Shown here: piece by piece, positions 15,732-22,933 of the stretch | Layout: each line of letters opens with the position of its first letter | Position numbering within the stretch: position 1 is the stretch's first letter | Source: an uncultured Caulobacteraceae bacterium | GTDB lineage: Bacteria; Pseudomonadota; Alphaproteobacteria; Caulobacterales; Caulobacteraceae | Length of the DNA stretch: 37,036 nucleotides | Assembly: GCA_903923135.1 (NCBI GenBank) | Contig: CAIXWN010000193.1 | Coordinates: forward strand, 1-37,036 | Direction: 5' to 3' | Made by a program: the position numbers and the translations under genes | Notes under the pieces: generated by a model | Databases searched by the model: none | Told to the model about the DNA's origin: nothing | The model's input: only the letters and a program-made list of their open reading frames with translations

Positions 15732-16598
15732 TCAGGAAGAACCGGCGGCGGGACGCGTCAGGAACTGCATCACCCTGGCGGTCTGCCCCGGCAGGAAATG
15801 GCGACCGTCCGGGATGAAGACCACCTCGGCGTCTGGCGTCAGGCGCGTGAGGCGGTCGCGGGTGTCGCGGGAATCGATCATCACGTCGCGCCCGCCTACG
15901 ATGGCCAGCACCGGGACCGTGAGCGCGCGCAGATCCGCGTCGCTGAGGCGCGGGTTTTTCACCACCCTCGGGCGGAATTCCCGTCCGATCAGGGTCATCA
16001 GGGCCATCAGGGGGCGCGCTGCCTCCGGCGGCGCGACCGGGGCCGGTCCGAACACCATTTCCCTCACCTTGCGAAATCCCCACGGGCCCAGCAGCATCAG
16101 CGGCGCCGCCGCCAGCAGGAAGTTCTTCTGGCGGCCGATGCCGGCCGGGCAGATCAGCGCCAGGCGGTCCACCCGCTCCGGCCGGCGCGTCGCATAGTCC
16201 AGGGCCAGCCAGCCGCCCAGCGAGACGCCTACGAAGGCGGCGCGGGCAACACCGAGGCCCAACAGAACCTCATCCAGCCACCGGGCGTGGGCGTCGCTGT
16301 CCAGGGGCGGTCGCGACGGGGCGCTGCGGCCGGCGTCCCCGATGACGTCGACGGCGTAGACCCTGAACCGGGCCGACCAGGCGGCCGCATCGAACATCCA
16401 CGAGGCGACGTTGGACTGGGCGCCGTGGAGGAGCACCAGCGGCGGCGACGTCTCGCGGCCGCTGGCCACCACGAAGGTCGCTCCCTGGCCCGTTGGCAGC
16501 TGGATCTGGGTGGCGGGAACCGGCCAGGCGGCCAGCGCCCGCTCATAGGCGGCCGCCACCGCCTCAGCGCCCGCCTCGGTCCTGAAAATGGTGTTCAC
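15732..16598 (-). CDS. Alpha/beta hydrolase
   Basis: A 288-residue alpha/beta-hydrolase. The oxyanion region is LVLLHGAQSN, the nucleophile elbow is FVGVSLGGWLALDYA (G-x-S-x-G), a likely acid is in VGGRDVMIDS, and the catalytic His is in IPDGRHFLPGQ. It is an esterase, lipase or C-C hydrolase type; no lid marker narrows it. The start is GTG at 16598, overlapping the stop of the upstream HTH gene (GTGA), so the two are translationally coupled and probably work together, with the HTH protein controlling its own operon. Confidence 0.9.
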   Translation of the reverse strand: MNTIFRTEAGAEAVAAAYERALAAWPVPATQIQLPTGQGATFVVASGRETSPPLVLLHGAQSNVASWMFDAAAWSARFRVYAVDVIGDAGRSAPSRPPLDSDAHARWLDEVLLGLGVARAAFVGVSLGGWLALDYATRRPERVDRLALICPAGIGRQKNFLLAAAPLMLLGPWGFRKVREMVFGPAPVAPPEAARPLMALMTLIGREFRPRVVKNPRLSDADLRALTVPVLAIVGGRDVMIDSRDTRDRLTRLTPDAEVVFIPDGRHFLPGQTARVMQFLTRPAAGSS

Positions 16599-17035
16599 CG
16601 GAAGGCCCCTGCGAAGCCGTCCAGCATCTGCAACAGGGCGGCTGTGTCCCGGATGTCTCCGACGATGATGACCTTCAGAAGCGACCGCTCCGGGTCATAG
16701 GCCGTATCGAGACGGACCGGCCCGTCTCGCGCCGCTGTCGAAAGCGCGGCGGCCTGCAGAGCCGTGGCGATGCGCTGGGCGACCTCGACCGAAATGGACG
16801 CCAGGTCGGCGATGGCGGTGACCCGCGGCGGATCCCGCCCCGGCCGGGCGGCGATTCCGGAGAAGGCGTCCAGGTCGGAGCCCAGGATCCGCCAGGACTT
16901 GCCGATGCGTGTGGCGCGCAGGCGACCGTCCCGGATGAACCGCAACACGGTTCGAGGATGAACCTGGAGTCGCCCCGCGACGGCCTCGACCGTCAGCACT
17001 CTGTCCGACACGGTTGAACTCTCCCCATGCGCCAT
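16595..17035 (-). CDS. HTH (excisionase/MerR-like) DNA-binding regulator
   Basis: A 146-residue protein with an N-terminal winged helix of the excisionase/MerR type: LTVEAVAGRLQVHPRTVLRFIRDGRLRATRIG followed by KSWRILGSDLDAF. The rest (about 65-146) contains VAQRIATALQAAAL, then a strand-rich end LLKVIIVGDI and TAALLQMLDGF, possibly a small ligand or dimer domain that I do not recognise. ATG 17035 is given; GTG 17011 with GGGGAG upstream is an attractive alternative. It is cotranscribed with the alpha/beta hydrolase and diverges from the Rieske operon, which makes it a candidate local regulator of both. Confidence 0.82.
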   Translation of the reverse strand: MAHGESSTVSDRVLTVEAVAGRLQVHPRTVLRFIRDGRLRATRIGKSWRILGSDLDAFSGIAARPGRDPPRVTAIADLASISVEVAQRIATALQAAALSTAARDGPVRLDTAYDPERSLLKVIIVGDIRDTAALLQMLDGFAGAFR

Positions 17036-17113
17036 TGTCCACTAAATACCCTAATAGGAGACGATTAAGCGATAATACGGACATTGAAGCCTGTCAAAAC
17101 TGGCGACGGCCAC

Positions 17114-17127
17114 TTGATCCAGATCAA
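17114..17127. promoter_or_regulatory. FNR/Anr/FixK-type box (TTGAT-N4-ATCAA)
   Basis: TTGATCCAGATCAA is a perfect match to the symmetric FNR/Anr/FixK consensus. Its centre (17120.5) is 41.5 bp upstream of 17162, the start point predicted from the -10-like CATAAA at 17150-17155. That is the standard class II activator distance. It would place the Rieske oxygenase genes (ATG 17231) under an FNR/FixK-type regulator active at low oxygen. The symmetric box also lies 79 bp upstream of the divergent HTH gene and could act there. Confidence 0.72.
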
Positions 17128-17149
17128 GGGGCGCGCCGACCCCAGGCGG

Positions 17150-17155
17150 CATAAA
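17150..17155 (+). promoter_or_regulatory. Putative -10 element of the Rieske operon promoter
   Basis: CATAAA matches four of six bases of the sigma-70 -10 element and lies in an A-rich island unusual for this DNA. No -35 hexamer is needed in a class II FNR-type promoter. The leader from about 17162 to the ATG at 17231 would be near 69 bases. It contains an A/T-rich imperfect hairpin (AAAAAACA... TGTCTTTTT, about 17157-17182) and GGAGGAA just before the start codon. Confidence 0.5.
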
Positions 17156-17230
17156 GAAAAAACAAGCCGACCTGTCTTTTTAGCGGGCGAACACGGGAAC
17201 CCGGCGGCAGGCCACTCGCGGGAGGAACGC

Positions 17231-18604
17231 ATGAAGATCGAGTTTCTGAAATCGGGCGACGTTCTGGACGCGCGGCCGACCTACAAGGACATCATCCGCG
17301 ACGACGCGATCCCGGCCCCCGACTGGCTGGTCGCCGACTCGGTTCCGGACCTCGGATACGAGGGCGTTCCGGCCACGAACTACACCTCCGAGGCGTTCTT
17401 TCAGCAGGAGATCGAAAAGGTCTGGCTGAAGTGCTGGCAGATGGCCTGCCGCGAGGAGGAAATCCCCAATATCGGCGACTATCACCTCTATGAGGTGGTC
17501 GGGCGCAGCGTGCTGGTCGTGCGAACCGCGGCCGACGAGATCAAGGCGTTCCTCAACGTCTGCACCCACCGCGGCCGCAAGCTCGAGACGCACGACGGCT
17601 GCAAGAACCGCTTCCGTTGCGTGTTCCACGGCTGGGAGTGGAACATCGACGGCTCCTTCCGCCACAATCCCTGGGCCTGGGACTTCCCCAATGTCGACCC
17701 CGCCAGCCTGTCGCTGCGCGAGGTGCGGACCGGTTTCTGGGGCGGCTTCGTGTTCATCAGTTTCGACAAGGACGCGCCCGATCTGCAGGCGGTGCTCTCG
17801 CCAATCCCCGATCACTTCAAGGACTACGCCTTCGAGGACCGGTACATCGCCGTCCACGTGGCCAAGAAGTATCCCTCCAACTGGAAGGCGACCGCCGAGG
17901 CTTTCATGGAGAGCCATCACAGCATCGCCACCCACCCGCAGTTCATGCCCTATCTGGGCGACGCCAATTCCGGCTACGACGTCTTTTCGGACTACACCTC
18001 GCGGCAGCTGACCGCCATGGCCGTCACCAGCCCCTTCATCGACGGGACCGCTCTGACGCAGACCGACATCTACACCGCCATGCTGGCCAGTTCCGGCCGC
18101 CTGGCGAGCGACGCCGTGGCCGAGGTGCCGCAAGGCATGACCGCCCGCGCCTTCGCCGCCCAGGAACAGCGCAAGGCGATGACCGCCGACAACGGCTATG
18201 ACTATTCCCAGGCATCGGACGCCGAGATGCTGGATCCGATGCTCTACAACGTCTTCCCGAACATGTCGTTCTGGGCCGGCTACAGCCCCAATATCATCTA
18301 TCGCTGGCGTCCCGACGGCGTCGATAGCAGCATCATGGACATCTATATGCTGCGTCGGGTTCCCAAGGGCGCGGCCCGGCCCAAGGCGGCGCCGGTGCAC
18401 TGGCTCAGCGACGACGAGCCGTTCACGGCGGCGGCCGAACTGGGATCGCTCGGCGGGGTCTTCGAACAGGATATGGCCAACCTGCCCTATGTGCAGGAGG
18501 GGCTGAAGATGATGGGCGACGACATTCCGGTGCAGTTCGCCGAGTACACCGAGATGCGTCTGCGCCAGCTTCACCAGACGCTGCGCAAGTTCATCGACGC
18601 CTGA
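17231..18604 (+). CDS. Rieske non-haem iron oxygenase, alpha subunit (first of pair)
   Basis: A ring-hydroxylating or demethylating oxygenase large subunit of 457 residues. GGAGGAACGC before ATG 17231 fixes the start. The [2Fe-2S] Rieske site is C111-T-H113 with C130-V-F-H133. The mononuclear iron ligands are H230 and H235 in AFMESHHSIATH. The residue three before the first His, normally the bridging Asp, is Glu (E227). The second Rieske gene follows after 44 bp; no beta subunit, ferredoxin or reductase is present, so an alpha-only oxygenase is likely. Candidate substrates include aromatic acids, steroids or quaternary amines; none is favoured. Confidence 0.92.
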   Translation: MKIEFLKSGDVLDARPTYKDIIRDDAIPAPDWLVADSVPDLGYEGVPATNYTSEAFFQQEIEKVWLKCWQMACREEEIPNIGDYHLYEVVGRSVLVVRTAADEIKAFLNVCTHRGRKLETHDGCKNRFRCVFHGWEWNIDGSFRHNPWAWDFPNVDPASLSLREVRTGFWGGFVFISFDKDAPDLQAVLSPIPDHFKDYAFEDRYIAVHVAKKYPSNWKATAEAFMESHHSIATHPQFMPYLGDANSGYDVFSDYTSRQLTAMAVTSPFIDGTALTQTDIYTAMLASSGRLASDAVAEVPQGMTARAFAAQEQRKAMTADNGYDYSQASDAEMLDPMLYNVFPNMSFWAGYSPNIIYRWRPDGVDSSIMDIYMLRRVPKGAARPKAAPVHWLSDDEPFTAAAELGSLGGVFEQDMANLPYVQEGLKMMGDDIPVQFAEYTEMRLRQLHQTLRKFIDA

Positions 18605-18648
18605 CGGCGGAACCGTCGGCGCACATCCCGTCCTCACAGGAGAAGGTC

Positions 18649-19836
18649 ATGGGTCACACCCTCGGTGCGGTGGAGCTTCGCGAGATGGTGAGAACCGCCA
18701 TCGCCTACGGCAAGACGCGGTCGATCCCGCTGGCGCCGTCGGTGATGACGATTCCCGCCTCGAACTACGTCGATCCGTGGCGGTTCGAGGTGGAGGTCGA
18801 GCGCATCTTCAAGCGCCTGCCTTTGATGTTGGCGCCCAGCGCCGAGATTCCCCGGCCGGGCGATTACAAGGCGATGGAGGTCGCGGGGGTCCCGGTGCTC
18901 ATCACCCGCGGCCAGGACGGGGTGGTCAGGACATTCCTGAACGCCTGCAGCCATCGCGGCGCCAATCTGACGACCGAACCCACAGGCAACGCCAAGCGTT
19001 TCGTCTGCCCCTATCACGGCTGGACCTTCGACCAGCAGGGGGCCCTGCGCGGCGTCGCCTCGGCCGAGGAATTCGGCGAGGTCGACAAGGACTGCTACAG
19101 CCTGCGCACCCTGCCCACCACGGAGCGGTCCGGCCTGATCTGGGTGGTTCTGGACCGTAACTCGACCGTCGACTTCGACACGTTCCTCTCCGGCTACGAC
19201 GCCCTGCTGGAGCGGTTCGGCTTCAAGGACTGGCACTTCCAGAGCAGCCGGGTGATCAAGGGTCCCAACTGGAAGGTCGCCTATGACGGCTACCTGGACT
19301 ACTATCATATCCCGGTTCTTCACCGGGAGACCTTCGGCCCCGACATGCTCAACCAGGCCATCTATTCGGCCTTTGGTCCTCACCAGCGGGTTCAGTTCCC
19401 CCTGCGCGAATACAGTGAGCTGGAGGCCACGCCCGAGGACGCCTGGACCGACGAAACCCTGCTCAGTGGCGTCTGGACGATCTTCCCTCACATTTCCATC
19501 GCCAGCTTCGGCGGCGGCGGCCGGGGCGTGATGATCTCGCAGCTGTTGCCTGGCGCGACGGTGGGCGAATCCCTGACCACCCAGATGTACCTGATGCAAA
19601 CCCCGCCGGAGGGTCCGGAAATCAAGGCGGCCGAGGAGCAGTTCGCCTTCCTGCGCCGAGTCGTCGAGGACGAGGACTACACCACCGGACTGGCGCTGCA
19701 GAAGGCGCTGAAGGCCGGGGCTCTCGACAAGGTGACGTTCGGCCGCAACGAATCGGGCGCTCAGCGGTTCCACGGCTGGGTCGACAAGGTCATCGCCACC
19801 GACGACGCCGATCTGAACGCGCTGTTCGCCGGCTGA
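18649..19836 (+). CDS. Rieske non-haem iron oxygenase, alpha subunit (second of pair)
   Basis: A second, clearly different Rieske oxygenase of 395 residues in the same operon. CAGGAGAAGGTC precedes the ATG. The Rieske ligands are C100-S-H102 and C120-P-Y-H123. The catalytic iron motif is canonical: D217-Y-Y-H220-I-P-V-L-H225, after NWKVAYDGYL. The product is shorter than its neighbour and has the usual bridging Asp. The two proteins may form a mixed alpha-type complex or two successive oxidation steps. It is followed by a 186-bp gap before the CHASE2 cyclase. Confidence 0.93.
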   Translation: MGHTLGAVELREMVRTAIAYGKTRSIPLAPSVMTIPASNYVDPWRFEVEVERIFKRLPLMLAPSAEIPRPGDYKAMEVAGVPVLITRGQDGVVRTFLNACSHRGANLTTEPTGNAKRFVCPYHGWTFDQQGALRGVASAEEFGEVDKDCYSLRTLPTTERSGLIWVVLDRNSTVDFDTFLSGYDALLERFGFKDWHFQSSRVIKGPNWKVAYDGYLDYYHIPVLHRETFGPDMLNQAIYSAFGPHQRVQFPLREYSELEATPEDAWTDETLLSGVWTIFPHISIASFGGGGRGVMISQLLPGATVGESLTTQMYLMQTPPEGPEIKAAEEQFAFLRRVVEDEDYTTGLALQKALKAGALDKVTFGRNESGAQRFHGWVDKVIATDDADLNALFAG

Positions 19837-20022
19837 AGCGCCGACGGACGACTGGCCCGCCGGAACCGCGCACGCCGGTTCGGAAAAATTCGAGGGTGGC
19901 GCCGCGCCCGATCCTTCGTAAGGTGGCGGTCAAATGGTCGCACCTGTCCGCAGAATCGTCGCCGCCGTCGGCTCCCCCTGTCCTGGGGTGGGTGATCGCG
20001 GCGACTCGGCCGGGGCGGATCG
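19837..20022. promoter_or_regulatory. 186-bp spacer before the CHASE2 cyclase
   Basis: No gene is seen. CCGGAACCG and CGGTTCGG (about 19860-19883) form an imperfect stem with a one-base bulge right after the Rieske gene, followed by GAAAAATT rather than a T-run. It may still stop transcription weakly. A cyclase promoter should lie downstream, but no clear -35/-10 pair was found. Confidence 0.3.
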
Positions 20023-22053
20023 ATGAGCCGCAACGCCGCCGAAGCCCTGCGGGACCCGATCACCACGGTCGCCGAACAGGGGATTCTCGCCCGTCTCGCC
20101 CTTCGCCAGATCGGGGCGCTGCGAATTCTGGCGACGCTGGTTTTCATCGTGGTCGGCTTTCTCGCCGCATCGTTCAGCTGGAAACTGCCGCTGTTCGGCG
20201 CCGCCGAACGGACCCTCTACGACGTGCGGGTGGTCGCCACCGCCCCGTCGGTCGACCAGGATCCGCGGGTGGTGATGGTGGTGTTCAAGGACGAGACGCT
20301 CGAGCACACCCAGCACCGATCGCCGCTGGACCGGGCCCTGCTGGCCAAGGCCCTCACCCAGATCGACGCCCTGGGCCCCAAGGCCATCGGCATCGACATT
20401 CTTGTCGACGAACCTCAGCCGGAGGACGACCAACTCGTCGCCGCCCTGCGCGGCATGCGGACCCCCACCCATCTCGCCTTCGCCAGCAACGCCACCAACT
20501 CCGATGACGAACAGCTGTGGCAGGAGGCCTATGAGCGCCAGTTCCAGGCGCGTCTGGCCGGCAGCCAGAGCTCGGCCGCCAGCATCCGTGTGCTGAAGGA
20601 GGACAACGGCGTCGTTCGCCGCTGGCCGACGCACGCACCCAACGAGCCACCGCTTCTGGCCCTGGCCATGGGGCCGCACAACCCGGCGTTCGAGGGGTAT
20701 CAGGGAGGCCTTCGCTTCCGGCGGGCCAAGTTCGTCGACCGCCCGCTCTACGCCGAGTTTCCGATCGACCTGTTCAGCCAGCCGTTCACCGCCTCACTGT
20801 TCAAGCGCTTCATCGCCGGACGCTATGTTCTGGTCGGCGCCGATATTTCCGACATCGACCGGGTGGGTAACCCGGCGACCGCGCTGAACCTGGAAAAGCC
20901 GCCGCCCGGACTGAAGGTGCATGCCGATCTGCTGTCCCAGGTCCTCGACGGCAGGATCGAGACCCAGATCTCGGGCTGGGCGAGGGTGCTCACCACCCTG
21001 CTGGTGGTGCTGGCCGGGGCGCTGACCGGCGTGATCAAGGTCAGACCGGTCTGGAACGAGGTTTTCCTGGGGCTGCAGCTGGCGTTCGTGGCCGTTCTGC
21101 CGTTCACCCTGCAGGGATTGGGTTTCGACACCTGGCACACGCCGCAGTTCGGCTGGGCGGTGGGCTGGCTGATCGCCTACACGGCCACGTCGGCGGCGGC
21201 CCGCGCCGTCGGCGCCGAGCAGCGCAACTACGCCCAGTCGGCTCTCGGCAAGTATCTGCCTCGTGACGTGGCCGCCCAGATCCTGCGTGATCCCAGCCAG
21301 ATGGCCCTGCACGGGGAGCGCCGCGAGATCTACGCCCTGTTCAGCGATCTGCAGGGGTTCACCGAGATGACCCACGGCCTGGAGCCGGAGGTGGTGGCCA
21401 GTCTGCTGAACGCCTACCTCGACCTGCTCAGCCAGGCCGTGCTGCAACACGGTGGGACCATCGACAAGTTCGTCGGCGACGCGGTGGTCGCCTTCTGGGG
21501 CGCGCCGATCGCCCGTCCGGACGATGGCGAGCGGGCCGCGAGGGCGGCGATCGCCATGTGGCGGGTTGGCGAGGCGTTCCGAAAGACCCCCATGGGCGAT
21601 CATCCGCCGCTCGGGCGCACGCGGGTCGGGCTGCACCGCGGCCTGGCCATCGTGGGCAATTTCGGTGGGGAGGGGCGGATCAGTTACACGGCCCTTGGCG
21701 ACGTGATGAACACCGCCTCACGTCTGGAATCCGCCAACAAGACCCTGGAAACACGCCTTCTGATCAGCCGCGAAGCGCTGCCGCCGGCCATGCTGCCGGA
21801 CTTCCGCGCCATGGGGCGCATCGGTCTTCGCGGGCGGTCGACCCCGGTCGAAGTCTTCGAATATGCGGTGGACTTTCCTGCCGAGGCGCGCGACCGCCTG
21901 AACGACGCCTACGCCCGTTTCGACTCCGGGACCCTGTCCGCGCTGGATGAGATCCGCGCCCTGGCCGCCGAGCACGACAGCGACGTGGCCCTGGCGAATC
22001 TGGTCCGGCGTCTCGAATCGGCCGGCCCGGGCGGAACCTACCGCCTGGGCTGA
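20023..22053 (+). CDS. CHASE2-domain adenylate cyclase (class III)
   Basis: A 676-residue membrane signalling enzyme. One helix at about 34-52 leads to a periplasmic CHASE2 sensor (about 58-325; LYDVRVVATAPS, GIDILVDEPQ and YVLVGADISDIDR are typical). Three helices at about 328-395 follow, then a class III cyclase domain from about 435. Metal ligands are D442 (FSDLQGF) and D486. Substrate and transition-state residues are K482 (DKFVGDAVVAFW), D560, N563 and R567 (LGDVMNTASR). The K/D pair favours cAMP over cGMP. It faces a secreted FecR-like protein gene, a common partner in such sensor clusters. The signal sensed is unknown. Confidence 0.93.
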   Translation: MSRNAAEALRDPITTVAEQGILARLALRQIGALRILATLVFIVVGFLAASFSWKLPLFGAAERTLYDVRVVATAPSVDQDPRVVMVVFKDETLEHTQHRSPLDRALLAKALTQIDALGPKAIGIDILVDEPQPEDDQLVAALRGMRTPTHLAFASNATNSDDEQLWQEAYERQFQARLAGSQSSAASIRVLKEDNGVVRRWPTHAPNEPPLLALAMGPHNPAFEGYQGGLRFRRAKFVDRPLYAEFPIDLFSQPFTASLFKRFIAGRYVLVGADISDIDRVGNPATALNLEKPPPGLKVHADLLSQVLDGRIETQISGWARVLTTLLVVLAGALTGVIKVRPVWNEVFLGLQLAFVAVLPFTLQGLGFDTWHTPQFGWAVGWLIAYTATSAAARAVGAEQRNYAQSALGKYLPRDVAAQILRDPSQMALHGERREIYALFSDLQGFTEMTHGLEPEVVASLLNAYLDLLSQAVLQHGGTIDKFVGDAVVAFWGAPIARPDDGERAARAAIAMWRVGEAFRKTPMGDHPPLGRTRVGLHRGLAIVGNFGGEGRISYTALGDVMNTASRLESANKTLETRLLISREALPPAMLPDFRAMGRIGLRGRSTPVEVFEYAVDFPAEARDRLNDAYARFDSGTLSALDEIRALAAEHDSDVALANLVRRLESAGPGGTYRLG

Positions 22054-22075
22054 CCCTCCCGCCAACCGGTCCGGC

Positions 22076-22837
22076 CTATTTGGCCGCCACCTGGGACTGG
22101 AGGGTGTCGAGCTGGTCGTAGCAGCCGTTATCGAGAAGCGCCGAGGCCAGTTCGGTGAGGCTGGAGGCGTCCGGAGCGATCGTCCGCCAGCGCACCTGGG
22201 TTGCGCCGGCGGCGTCCAGGTTCAGGGTGAACAGCTGTCCGTCGCTGTAGGCAAGGTCGGACGGCCAGACGAGGTCCCGCGATCCGGCCGGCCAGGCGAG
22301 CGTCCGCGAGCTCTTGCCGCCATCCTGATAGATGACCAGCCGTCCGTCGCCGCCGCCGCTGCGGGTGAGCACGGGGGCATGGCCCCTGACCACGCAGAAG
22401 TTGTGGGCGTCGCTCGGCTCCGCCTGCTGCCAGGCAACGACGTCGAGGCGCCAGAGGGGCGGGACCTCTGCGGGCGGCGCCGGCTTGCCCTCATCGAGCG
22501 TGAAACCCCGCACGGCCGCGATGCCCGGGCGATTGGCGTTGGCCCGCCGGAAGATCTCCTGCAGCGCCGCGACCTTGGTTCCGGTGGTGATCTGGCCCGC
22601 GGTGATGGTGGCCGGGCCCGACAGGGCGTGCGAGCCGGCCGCGTCGAGAATTTCCAGCTGATCGCCGGCCCTCAGCGTGATCACCCGGGCGGGCGCCAGA
22701 ACGGCGCCCGGAGGAAAGGCCGCGGCCGAGGGGCCCCTGGCGCTCAACACCACGATCTGCGCGGTCGCGACCGACGCACCGCACACCCAGACCAGCGCGG
22801 CGATCGCGGCGCGTTTGGCAGGCGTCAACATGCACAT
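22076..22837 (-). CDS. Secreted hypothetical protein, FecR-like N-terminus
   Basis: A 253-residue protein with a Sec signal (AAIAALVWVCGASVATA). The N-terminal part, VLAPARVITLRAGDQLEILDAAGSHALSGPATITAG, resembles the FecR-type beta-rich unit found in exported proteins beside CHASE2 cyclases. The remainder (WRLDVVAWQQ, FCVVRGHAPVL, LVWPSDLAYSDGQLFTLNL) is not recognised. Two Cys at C148 and C239 could form a disulfide. It converges with the cyclase gene with 22 bp between stops and lies 96 bp downstream of the P450 in the same direction. A periplasmic partner or ligand sensor for the cyclase is an inference. Confidence 0.75.
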   Translation of the reverse strand: MCMLTPAKRAAIAALVWVCGASVATAQIVVLSARGPSAAAFPPGAVLAPARVITLRAGDQLEILDAAGSHALSGPATITAGQITTGTKVAALQEIFRRANANRPGIAAVRGFTLDEGKPAPPAEVPPLWRLDVVAWQQAEPSDAHNFCVVRGHAPVLTRSGGGDGRLVIYQDGGKSSRTLAWPAGSRDLVWPSDLAYSDGQLFTLNLDAAGATQVRWRTIAPDASSLTELASALLDNGCYDQLDTLQSQVAAK

Positions 22838-22933
22838 TCTCCCAACCCCTGAGGCTCTCGCCCGTTCACAGGGCGTGTAACGCCTGGAAGCTTACGATGG
22901 TTGCGAAGAATCTTAAAGCCGCGGCCGGATCGC

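Noticed and set aside
16595-17035. An excisionase-like HTH as a sign of a prophage or integrative element.
   Set aside because: No integrase, attachment repeats, tRNA or phage genes are present. The gene is coupled to a metabolic hydrolase, and this HTH type is common in ordinary regulators.
17084-17230. An upstream in-frame ATG that would extend the first Rieske protein by 49 residues.
   Set aside because: The added part is not family-like, spans the FNR/FixK-type box and A-rich promoter, and ATG 17231 has a strong GGAGGAA ribosome site.
17180-19773. Two long minus-strand open frames opposite the Rieske genes.
   Set aside because: His/Gly/Leu/Val-rich antisense text without motifs. Both Rieske genes show intact cofactor ligands in the plus frames.
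19859-19890. A possible intrinsic terminator after the second Rieske gene.
   Set aside because: The stem has a bulge and is followed by GAAAAATT, not a T-run, so it is not called as a terminator. It is mentioned only as an imperfect repeat.
22878-22897. A small GC hairpin (GGCGT-GTA-ACGCC) between the second P450 and the secreted protein.
   Set aside because: A short stem with no T-run on either strand; too weak to call terminator or operator.
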